Shown in pieces: positions 24,829-32,433 of a stretch of DNA of 64,000 nucleotides. The stretch's first letter is position 1, and every line of letters begins with the position of its first letter. The DNA comes from Planctobacterium sp047947135 (lineage in GTDB: Bacteria; Pseudomonadota; Gammaproteobacteria; Enterobacterales; Alteromonadaceae): positions 1,116,001 to 1,180,000 of the forward strand of contig CP170457.1 in NCBI GenBank assembly GCA_047947135.1, written 5' to 3'. The notes below the pieces were generated by a model. The model saw only the letters and a list, made by a program, of their open reading frames with translations, was not told the origin of the DNA and made no database searches. Made by a program: the position numbers and the translations under genes.

Positions 24829-27216
24829 CTAAAACAATAGCTGCATACCCAGACCCAACTCTCTGAATGCTCCCTGGGCGCATTGCTTAACGGTATCTGC
24901 AGATGTACCAGGAATGGTGGCTCTTTCAGTGCAGTATTTTTCGTTACTGAGATTACGCGCCCAGAGATGAAATGACAAATCTTTGTACGATTTAGGAGTA
25001 TAGCGGGCAGAGGCACTGAACAAGTTAACGGCATTTTCGGAAAAGTTGTGTTGCCAGACATCAGAGTTGTTCCCAGCTAAGGCGTGGATATGGGCATCTT
25101 TGAATTCATAATGTAACAACCATTGCAGCTGGCCGTGAGATAAAGGGTAGTCGCCACGCAGAGATGCAGAGATAACCCATTCTGGGGTATTAGGTAGCTG
25201 GTCGCCGGTAAGCACCGAATTTTGCATTCCTTCTCGGAAGTCTTCCTGAATTTGCGACGTATCAATTTCACCGTCGGTGACTTCGGCAGCAATATAGCCG
25301 ATTCCAAGATTCAGCGTCAGGTAGTCTGTCAGAATGCTGGTGGATTCTACTTCCAGCCCCTTGGTTTCGGCTTCTGGTAAATTGACTACCGAGGCGAATA
25401 AACTGGCGGGGTTGCCTGGGTTATAGACCAGAAAAAATTGATAATCCTGCCATCTATTCCAGAACAAACTGGCATTTAAGCGAATGCGCCGCTCCAGCCA
25501 TTCTGATTTTATACCTACTTCATAGGTCAACAAGGTTTCCGGAGTGACCGTATTGTCTAACAATGACTGAAAAGCCGCTGTAGTGGGGTTGGAATTGACT
25601 GATCCCATCTTAAACCCCCGGGCAATGGAAGCATACACCATTGCGTCCTTTTGCCACTGGTGAGTCAGGGCCAGTTTCCCTCCCCATTCCCGATAAGTCT
25701 CATTAATCTTTGCGGTTGCCGGGAAACCATTATTTGCTTCGCGGAAATTGTTAATGACTGAAAATCCCGCGAAGTCCCGCAAAATATCAAAACCATTGTT
25801 GCCAAGGCTGTACCAGCCAAAGGTGCCTAATGGGAATGGCATGTCGACATCATCCATTAACATGCCTGCTGCATGCACATTTGGCGTTAGTCTTTGTGTT
25901 GACCAGCGCATCCCCGCCGTCATCTGGGTATTTTCAGAAACTTCCGTATCTAGTTGACCGTAGACGGAATAGGTCAGTGTATCGACTTCGACCCAGGCAC
26001 CGCGGTCAAACAACGGACCTATACCTGCATCATCAATGTCATCGTCTGGTCGGCCAGGGCCACCCGGATCAATAAATGCGGTTTGCAGAATGTCCCCCGT
26101 TTCTTTGTTGAGCAGAACCCCGCCTAACCAACTGAAAGTCTGACTATCGGGTGACAGAACCTGAAGCTCCTGTGAATAGCTGCGAGTATTGGAACTGTTG
26201 TAGGTGGCAACCTGAGATACATCGGACGGGTAACCCTGACTTCCCCAATCATCCATTCTTTCAGTTTCTACGTCCTCGAATGCACTGATCGAAGTGAAGG
26301 AGTAGCCGCTATTGTGCCAGCGAAACTTAAGATATCCGCCCAATGAATCGGCATTATTCGGTGGGTTAATCAGTGCCGTGCCCACCTCATCTAGCGAAAA
26401 TTTGTCAATATCAATAAGACCGGTATCTTCATCACCAATCAGCAATGACTTTATTTCGGCGATCTGTCGTTGTCGGCCACCATACAGGGAGGCCGTGAAA
26501 TCTACATCCGCTGTGAGATTGGATGCAAAACGCAGCTTGAAACCTTGTTTATCTTTATTATGGAACTGGCTGGCATTACCGGGGTGGGTGCTGCTTACTC
26601 GGCCGTCCTGACGTTCATGTAACAATGCCAGACTCATTGCTGAGCTATCATTGGGGGAAAAGTGAGTTGCTGCCGCCAGGCGCATCAAGCTATCGCTACC
26701 ACCGTAGAGCGACACCAGATTTTCGGCTTCTTGCCCTGCTGTGGGTGCCTTAGAAATAAAGTTAACTGCGCCCCCTGTGGTATTTTTACCATACAAGGTA
26801 TTCTGAGGGCCTCGTAGTACTTCTACGCGAGCGATATCCAATAAACTGAAATTGGCCAGCGTAGGATTTTGAATGGCAACATCATCTACATATAAGCCTA
26901 CCGCTGGAATGGATGACAGATTAAAGTCGTCCATACCGACACCACGAATAAAATAATTGTAAACGCCACTGATGGAGCGGGTGGTGTTCAAATTAGGTAC
27001 CAACTGGTCGATACTGCTGGCATCCACTATTTGCAATTCTGTTAGCTGTTCTGGGCTAATTGCTGTGATTGCAATGGGAATGGATTGAATCGGCTGAATG
27101 CGTTTTTGCGCTGTCACTTCAATGACTTCTAGTGTCGCTTGTTCATCAGCCGGACTTAGAAGCGGCAAAAACAACAATGTAGCCGGCAAAAGGACTGCCA
27201 TACGACGAAATTTCAT
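24829..27216 (-). CDS. TonB-dependent outer-membrane receptor (linked to CHASE kinase)
   Basis: 795 residues with a signal peptide (L-L-F-L-P-L-L-S-P-A-D-E). The TonB box/plug begins with V-I-E-V-T-A-Q-K, the plug signature is L-R-G-P-Q-N-T-L-Y-G-K-N-T-T-G-G-A-V, and the barrel ends in a terminal Phe. It is of the same broad group as the 13828-16113 receptor but clearly divergent from it. The ligand is unknown. It is co-transcribed with the downstream hybrid kinase. An IS630 element lies only 33 bp upstream of its start codon, so its native promoter has probably been displaced. Confidence 0.92.
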   Translation of the reverse strand: MKFRRMAVLLPATLLFLPLLSPADEQATLEVIEVTAQKRIQPIQSIPIAITAISPEQLTELQIVDASSIDQLVPNLNTTRSISGVYNYFIRGVGMDDFNLSSIPAVGLYVDDVAIQNPTLANFSLLDIARVEVLRGPQNTLYGKNTTGGAVNFISKAPTAGQEAENLVSLYGGSDSLMRLAAATHFSPNDSSAMSLALLHERQDGRVSSTHPGNASQFHNKDKQGFKLRFASNLTADVDFTASLYGGRQRQIAEIKSLLIGDEDTGLIDIDKFSLDEVGTALINPPNNADSLGGYLKFRWHNSGYSFTSISAFEDVETERMDDWGSQGYPSDVSQVATYNSSNTRSYSQELQVLSPDSQTFSWLGGVLLNKETGDILQTAFIDPGGPGRPDDDIDDAGIGPLFDRGAWVEVDTLTYSVYGQLDTEVSENTQMTAGMRWSTQRLTPNVHAAGMLMDDVDMPFPLGTFGWYSLGNNGFDILRDFAGFSVINNFREANNGFPATAKINETYREWGGKLALTHQWQKDAMVYASIARGFKMGSVNSNPTTAAFQSLLDNTVTPETLLTYEVGIKSEWLERRIRLNASLFWNRWQDYQFFLVYNPGNPASLFASVVNLPEAETKGLEVESTSILTDYLTLNLGIGYIAAEVTDGEIDTSQIQEDFREGMQNSVLTGDQLPNTPEWVISASLRGDYPLSHGQLQWLLHYEFKDAHIHALAGNNSDVWQHNFSENAVNLFSASARYTPKSYKDLSFHLWARNLSNEKYCTERATIPGTSADTVKQCAQGAFRELGLGMQLLF

Positions 27217-27303
27217 AGCGAGTAAGTCACTCTTTTTTAAAGTGTTATACCATTTCCATAAAATATGTGATCTAATTACGGTGTTGATACAATCGATAAT
27301 TAG

Positions 27304-27774
27304 ATGCTAAAAGATATAGATTTCATAGCGCTTTCCAAAAAGGAAAGAAACGCTGCAAAGAGAATGCGATTGCTTGCATTAGCTCATTTCAAAGAGGGAA
27401 TGAACAGATCCCAGATCGCCCGCACTTTAAAAGTAAGTCGCCGCAGTGTAAACAATTGGGTGGCCGCCTTTTTAGAGGACGGTTTGACCGGACTAGACTC
27501 CAAACCGCCTCCGGGGCGACCTCCTTCTCTGACACCAGAGCAACTAAAGAAGTTGTGCAAGTACGTAGAGTTTGAGAGTCAGTCTGACGAAGGAGGACGA
27601 TTAACGGGCAAAGCCATTCGGGAGTGGATTGCTTCTGAACTTGGTGTGGAGTACAAGCTGTCTAATGTATACCGACTGTTGCATGAGCTGGGATTTTCAT
27701 GGCTTTCCAGTCGGTCCAGACATCCGAAACAATCGGAACAAGCTCAGGAAGAGTTTAAAAAAACTGAAGTTTAA
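27304..27774 (+). CDS. IS630 transposase, N-terminal frame (helix-turn-helix)
   Basis: 156 residues. The N-terminal half is an HTH region (R-S-Q-I-A-R-T-L-K-V-S-R-R-S-V-N-N-W-V), followed by a second winged-helix-like segment (L-G-V-E-Y-K-L-S-N-V-Y-R-L-L-H-E-L-G). It ends at a stop shortly after an A7 run (27757-27763). The catalytic part continues in the +1 frame, so a full-length transposase needs a shift at or near this run. It is either a programmed or slippage event, as is common in IS630 elements, or a disabling mutation. Confidence 0.85.
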   Translation: MLKDIDFIALSKKERNAAKRMRLLALAHFKEGMNRSQIARTLKVSRRSVNNWVAAFLEDGLTGLDSKPPPGRPPSLTPEQLKKLCKYVEFESQSDEGGRLTGKAIREWIASELGVEYKLSNVYRLLHELGFSWLSSRSRHPKQSEQAQEEFKKTEV

Positions 27775-28333
27775 TTTGATCAATCTTTGTCCATTACACA
27801 TACCTTTGGACAAGATAGATATATGGTTTCAGGATGAAGCCAGGTTTGGTCAACAAAATACCACGACTCGTTTATGGGCAAAAAAAGGAAGCAGACCCCG
27901 CGTCGTCAGGCAACAACAATTCGACAGTGCCTACCTCTTCGGTGCTGTATGTCCCGCAACGGGAGCCACTGAAGCCCTTATCGCCCCATGGGTTAACAAA
28001 GACATCATGACAAAACATCTCGAACAAATCTCAAAACGCACTGAAGAAGGAAGAATGGCAGTGGTGATCATGGACGGTGCCGGATGGCACACCGAAGATA
28101 CGGTGGTTGAATTCGATAATGTACGAATACTCAAACTTCCTCCCTACTCACCTGAACTCAATCCAATAGAACAGGTATGGAGCTGGATACGACAGCATCA
28201 CCTGGCCAATCGAGTATTCTCTGGGTACGAAGATATCGTCGATGCATGCTCAAACGCATGGAACACCTTCATTGAAGATGCATCAACAGTGGCATCAATA
28301 TGCAGCAGAAAATGGGCTACTGTCGGTGGGTAG
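27629..28333 (+). CDS. IS630 transposase, C-terminal DDE catalytic frame
   Basis: The meaningful part starts near 27758, just after the A7 run shared with the first frame. It holds the DDE triad: Asp in W-F-Q-D-E-A-R-F-G-Q, Asp in V-I-M-D-G-A-G-W-H, and Glu in S-P-E-L-N-P-I-E-Q-V-W-S-W. These are the IS630/Tc1-mariner signatures and the catalytic region is complete. The upstream part of the open frame overlaps the HTH coding region and is probably not translated independently. Confidence 0.82.
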   Translation: MLLNLVWSTSCLMYTDCCMSWDFHGFPVGPDIRNNRNKLRKSLKKLKFNLINLCPLHIPLDKIDIWFQDEARFGQQNTTTRLWAKKGSRPRVVRQQQFDSAYLFGAVCPATGATEALIAPWVNKDIMTKHLEQISKRTEEGRMAVVIMDGAGWHTEDTVVEFDNVRILKLPPYSPELNPIEQVWSWIRQHHLANRVFSGYEDIVDACSNAWNTFIEDASTVASICSRKWATVGG

Positions 28334-28429
28334 GTCTTTAATGGAATTGGTATTATCTCCATTATAGCCAGCTATAGTAATCCTTGTGGATTTAATTAGT
28401 TCCGGTTAGAAAAATATGCGTCTGGGGTT

Positions 28430-28450
28430 GAAAAAACGCCTCTTTGCGTA
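28430..28450 (-). terminator. Probable terminator of the alginate-like operon
   Basis: On the minus strand ACGC-AAAGAG-GCGT is followed by a run of T residues (complement of 28431-28436), 46-65 bp after the alg8 stop. The stem is only 4 bp, so the strength is uncertain. Confidence 0.5.
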
Positions 28451-28494
28451 GTAGGGCAAACAGACTTCAATAAACATAGAGTGAAATGGCAGAA

Positions 28495-30036
28495 TCAATA
28501 GATACCCAGTAAATACAATAAGTTACTGACATCATTGGCGGTAAATAAATCCGCCAGAAAGCCCATGCCGACGATAAAAATCAATATCGATGAATACATC
28601 ACCATATTGGAGCCATAGGATCTTATCAGTTGACTCCAGGCCGTTTTGTTATCTTTGAGCTTAGTATTTTGTCGCGTCCAGCTTTGACGATATAAGTGGT
28701 GCAGGATGTACACTTTCACAATAGAGCCCACTGCCTGATTGAAATACAGAAGAAGTGGCCAGGATACCGAAAATTTGCCGTTGCGTAGTGAGCTTAAAAA
28801 CAATGTTAAGGTATAGCGGGTAAACAAAATCCAAAAGATAAACAGCAGGGTCATTCCTGGGCCGTACTTAAGTGTTCCCAAAATAGCCAAAGACAGACCA
28901 AATAACGCCGTCCAGATGCTCAGCAGCTGATCGCGTAACACCCACCAGACATATATACCGGTAATGTGCATGGGGATCTTTCTGGCTCTTGCGTTAGTGC
29001 GTAACATATTGCCAAACCAGCGGCGCATCAGCACTAGTGCACCCACTAAAAAGTTTTTCCGGGGAGGCTCTTCAACAGTGTACACCATAGCGGCTTCATC
29101 TGGGATATATAACATGTCCCAACCGTTTTTAATGACATGATACCAACTGGATTTGTCGTCGCCGGTTAAAAAGCGAAAGCGACCAAGACGCCAGTGATCA
29201 ACATAATCGCATTCAATGCGATCAATAAATTCCGGCTCGCAAATGATACTGGCCCGGAACATCGACATGCGACCGGTCAGGGTCATAACACGATTGCTGA
29301 GCGAGATAGATGCCATGTATTCGTGGCGCTGTGCAAAGCGCAAACTGTACCAGTTCCTATAAATATCGATGCTGGGGTGGTCACCCTCTAAAATACATTC
29401 CTCATTGGTGGTTAAAGCCCCCAGGTTTGGGTTGAGTTTAAAAAAACGGAAACAGCTTTTGGTGCAACCAATATTCATAATACTGTCACCATCAATGACC
29501 GATACTACCGCATCTTTTTTATCAACAGGAGTGCTGGATACTGCCCTGAATGCAGCGGCCAGGCCGTCTCGTTTGCCTGTTCCGGCGATTCGGACAATTT
29601 TCAGCGTGATATGCGCTGGCGGCTCCAGATTGTGGAATATTTTTTTCATCAATCGAGTATCGGCGTGTTCCACCACCGAGGCGATAATCGTAGTCGGAAC
29701 GCCGCAGTCGATGGCATCCAGGATAATGGCACGGTAGACACGCGCAGTGATAAAAGCGTCGACTCGAAAACTGGTGACAATAAGAAAAACATGTGACGGG
29801 TTAAGGTCGTCGCCTCCCTGCTGCACCTTCCATCTCAAATAGGGGAATTTGAAATACAGATATATCAATGCCCGTACATAGTGCTGAACCGCCCACAAAT
29901 AGCGCCAGGACGCGACCACACCGATAACAAAAATAAAATTGGCTGAATCGTGCTGAAATGCATCTACTGGTAATAACAGGGCAAACGACACGAGAATCAA
30001 TAAATAAAAAACATGGCCGAATAAGTGTTCAATCAT
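28495..30036 (-). CDS. alg8: Alginate-type polymerase glycosyltransferase Alg8
   Basis: Family 2 glycosyltransferase that in Pseudomonas polymerises GDP-mannuronate across the inner membrane with Alg44. 513 residues from the ATG at 30036, which has GGAG 7 bp upstream and overlaps the previous stop; a longer frame to 30120 would overlap that gene by 92 bp. Membrane segments flank a cytoplasmic catalytic domain. Motifs seen are R-I-A-G-T-G-K-R-D, V-I-D-G-D-S, L-T-L-T-G-R-M-S, D-H-W-R-L-G-R-F, F-L-T-G-D-D-K-S-S-W and M-R-R-W-F-G-N-M-L-R-T-N, all matching Alg8 in order. It is the last gene of the operon. Confidence 0.95.
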   Translation of the reverse strand: MIEHLFGHVFYLLILVSFALLLPVDAFQHDSANFIFVIGVVASWRYLWAVQHYVRALIYLYFKFPYLRWKVQQGGDDLNPSHVFLIVTSFRVDAFITARVYRAIILDAIDCGVPTTIIASVVEHADTRLMKKIFHNLEPPAHITLKIVRIAGTGKRDGLAAAFRAVSSTPVDKKDAVVSVIDGDSIMNIGCTKSCFRFFKLNPNLGALTTNEECILEGDHPSIDIYRNWYSLRFAQRHEYMASISLSNRVMTLTGRMSMFRASIICEPEFIDRIECDYVDHWRLGRFRFLTGDDKSSWYHVIKNGWDMLYIPDEAAMVYTVEEPPRKNFLVGALVLMRRWFGNMLRTNARARKIPMHITGIYVWWVLRDQLLSIWTALFGLSLAILGTLKYGPGMTLLFIFWILFTRYTLTLFLSSLRNGKFSVSWPLLLYFNQAVGSIVKVYILHHLYRQSWTRQNTKLKDNKTAWSQLIRSYGSNMVMYSSILIFIVGMGFLADLFTANDVSNLLYLLGIY

Positions 30037-31081
30037 GGCAATGCTCCAGCGCAATGTGGGGATAACGGCTTTTCGTTCGGACGTCTTTAACATCGCCTGC
30101 TTGCTGGCTGCTATTGCCACATAACAAATTGGGCCAGCCCATTATTTTAATGCCACCATTGGTGTTGTGTATCAGGCGATTATTGACAATGATATTGTTT
30201 ATGGCGTTTTTATCTGTATCGCCCCCAATGCGAATACCGCTGGCAACAGTGCCGATCACAACATTACCGATGATAAGATTTTCCGAACCCCGAATATTGA
30301 TGGCCCCGGAATTCTCCTCCCATGCACCCGCACAAGAATTATTGATAATCTCGACGCTGTGCACATCTTCTTTTATGTCAACGCATTCGCCGATGGGGCC
30401 ACTTATTTGATTATCACGAATTACAATGTTGTGTGGGAAGTCATGTTCACCTGTTTTGCGTTTTTCCGGGGCGCTACCCAGATATACAGCTTCACCATTA
30501 CTTTGTTGGCCCTGAAATTGTGAAATAGCTAGTCCACAATGACTGATAGTGTTGTCCAGTAAATATATATGACTGCTATTACGGCGGATACGGACACATT
30601 CTTCTAATGCTTGCTGAATATCCAGATTTGCTAGCGTGACCTTTTGTACCACTCCTTCATCGCTTGAACTCACTTCGATAAGTTTATTTTTGTAGTGCGC
30701 CGATTGACTACCATCCTGGGATTTCCCATTGACCACAAAACCGCTGAAGCGATGATAGCTATGATTGATTTCTACTATCAGGTGGCGAGTACCACCTCGG
30801 ATAATCGCCGATTTACTTCCTAATACCTTTATAGGTTGTTTTGCGGTGCCAGAAACCTGAGTCGTCATTGTTTGGTTATATTCACCTGGCATCAAGTACA
30901 GAGTGTCGCCCGGATACATCCGGGCTAATGTTGTATTAATTGTTTTGTGTGCTTTGTCGGGCGACAGTCCAGAGGCATTGTCATCTCCTGAAGGGGAAAC
31001 AAAATACCAGCTGGCCCAGCTTAAGGAGGGTATTAATAACACAATGAAGCAAGTGAATCGTGCAATCACCGGCTTTACCAA
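30029..31081 (-). CDS. Secreted right-handed beta-helix protein, possibly PL6-like polysaccharide lyase
   Basis: 350 residues with a signal peptide and an opening Y-F-V-S-P-S-G-D-D..A-S-G-L-S typical of secreted beta-helix (DUF1565-type) enzymes. Many short beta-helix rungs follow with N-N and G-N ladders. The segment G-E-C-V-D-I-K-E (Lys about 237) followed by I-N-I-R-G-S (Arg about 264) and G-I-R-I-G-G resembles the Lys/Arg active-site rungs of PL6 alginate/chondroitin lyases, but D-I-K-E also occurs in beta-helix proteins of unknown function. It may fill the periplasmic clearing role of AlgL, which is absent. The frame starts with TTG at 31081, overlapping the algD stop; GTG at 31069 is an alternative. 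Confidence 0.7.
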   Translation of the reverse strand: MVKPVIARFTCFIVLLIPSLSWASWYFVSPSGDDNASGLSPDKAHKTINTTLARMYPGDTLYLMPGEYNQTMTTQVSGTAKQPIKVLGSKSAIIRGGTRHLIVEINHSYHRFSGFVVNGKSQDGSQSAHYKNKLIEVSSSDEGVVQKVTLANLDIQQALEECVRIRRNSSHIYLLDNTISHCGLAISQFQGQQSNGEAVYLGSAPEKRKTGEHDFPHNIVIRDNQISGPIGECVDIKEDVHSVEIINNSCAGAWEENSGAINIRGSENLIIGNVVIGTVASGIRIGGDTDKNAINNIIVNNRLIHNTNGGIKIMGWPNLLCGNSSQQAGDVKDVRTKSRYPHIALEHCHD

Positions 31082-32406
31082 CCTATACCTTCATAGTTAT
31101 CATAATCGAATTCCTCAGAAATTCTGACTAAGTCAACGATTCGCTTGTCGGCAGGGATGTCTTCAAGGACTTTATCGAAATCTTCATGATCGTTACCAAT
31201 AACCACCACATCTGCTTTATCAATGGCATACTGCAAATCCGTACACATATTCTCCGTAATACTATCCAGCATCTCAATGATATTGGCACTCGATGCTTTG
31301 GTTAAGATTGATTCATTGACATTGGCATCATAAATCAACAAATCGAAACCTCTTTTGCGCAGGCGGTTTGCCAGGATGACCATGGGACTCTCTCGGATAT
31401 CATCGGTATTGGCTTTAAATGAAATCCCTAAAATGGTAACCGACTTGACCCCAGGCCCCACCACCATTTCATAGGCTCGATTGATGTGTTCATTGTTGGA
31501 TGGAATGATAGAGTTCATGAGTGGCAAACTTAACGACATATCCCGACCAATCCCGGTAAGCCCCCTGACATCTTTGGGCAGGCATGAGCCACCAAAGGCA
31601 AAGCCAGGTCGCAAGTAGTAGGAAGATAGATTCAGCTTAGTATCCTGGCAGAAGATATCCATGACTTCATGGCCGTCTACACCCAGTTCCCGACTAAGAC
31701 TGCCCACTTCGTTGGCAAATGCTACTTTTAACGCATGCCAGGTATTATTGACATACTTTAGCATTTCCGCGACTCCTAGATGTGTTGTCACGACCGGAGC
31801 ATCCACTTTTTGATAGATCGCAGCCACTTCATTCAACACTGCTGTATCTCTTCCACCAATTAAGGTTTTAGGGGGATTACTGAAATCATAAATGGCAGTG
31901 CCTTCGCGCAAGAACTCCGGATTAGATACATAGTGGAAATTTTCACGTTCTTCTTTATTCAACAGAGTAAAAACCAACGATTTGATGACGCGTTTCGCTG
32001 TCCCCGGTGGCACAGTGCTGCGCATAATGACAATATGTGATTGTTGTTTCTTTTTAATCTCGAGGGTAATTTCTCGGACGGCTTCTTTGATATAGGCAAG
32101 GTTAATTTCGCCGCTGTCTGTTGTTGGTGTTCCGACACAAACAAATGAAATGTCGGTTTCCGCCACTGCCTGATGAATATCGGTAGTAGCGCGCAGCCGG
32201 CCACTTTTGACCTGCTGCTGAATCAATTCTTCTAATCCAGGTTCGTGAATTGGGGATTCGCCAGCATTAATCGCTTTGGTTTTTTCATCATCGATATCGA
32301 CGCCGACAATGCTATGGCCCATATCAGCGAGGCAGGCAGAACTGACGGCACCAACATAGCCTAAACCGATAATACTGATTTTACGAGCCTTAAATTCTGT
32401 CGTCAT
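31075..32406 (-). CDS. algD: GDP-mannose 6-dehydrogenase AlgD-like
   Basis: 443 residues, UDP-glucose/GDP-mannose dehydrogenase family. NAD motif I-G-L-G-Y-V-G-A-V is near residue 13. The conserved N-P-E-F-L-R-E-G-T-A-I and the catalytic-Cys loop F-A-F-G-G-S-C-L-P-K-D-V-R are present. The N-L-S-S-Y-Y-L-R-P-G segment and C-terminal E-G-I-G-W match AlgD (Pseudomonas ends E-G-I-C-W) better than UDP-glucose dehydrogenases. It makes GDP-mannuronate, the alginate precursor. It starts 27 bp after the AlgK-like gene and overlaps the next gene. Context with Alg8/Alg44 supports GDP-mannose as substrate. Confidence 0.9.
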   Translation of the reverse strand: MTTEFKARKISIIGLGYVGAVSSACLADMGHSIVGVDIDDEKTKAINAGESPIHEPGLEELIQQQVKSGRLRATTDIHQAVAETDISFVCVGTPTTDSGEINLAYIKEAVREITLEIKKKQQSHIVIMRSTVPPGTAKRVIKSLVFTLLNKEERENFHYVSNPEFLREGTAIYDFSNPPKTLIGGRDTAVLNEVAAIYQKVDAPVVTTHLGVAEMLKYVNNTWHALKVAFANEVGSLSRELGVDGHEVMDIFCQDTKLNLSSYYLRPGFAFGGSCLPKDVRGLTGIGRDMSLSLPLMNSIIPSNNEHINRAYEMVVGPGVKSVTILGISFKANTDDIRESPMVILANRLRKRGFDLLIYDANVNESILTKASSANIIEMLDSITENMCTDLQYAIDKADVVVIGNDHEDFDKVLEDIPADKRIVDLVRISEEFDYDNYEGIGW

Positions 32407-32433
32407 TTTTTTTACTACTGCCTTTAATTTAAA

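Larger units (their letters stand above)
27250..28350 (+). mobile_element. IS630-family insertion sequence
   Basis: About 1.1 kb. Imperfect terminal inverted repeats are CCATTTCCATAAAA at the left end and, read inward from the right, CCAATTCCATTAAA. Each end is flanked by TA (27248-27249 and 28351-28352), the expected IS630 target duplication. It carries two overlapping transposase frames. It lies between a TonB receptor gene and the alginate-like operon. Confidence 0.85.

Noticed and set aside
31075..32406. UDP-glucose dehydrogenase (Ugd) as alternative for the nucleotide-sugar dehydrogenase
   Set aside because: N-L-S-S-Y-Y-L-R-P-G and the E-G-I-G-W C terminus, plus adjacency to Alg8/Alg44, fit GDP-mannose dehydrogenase better.
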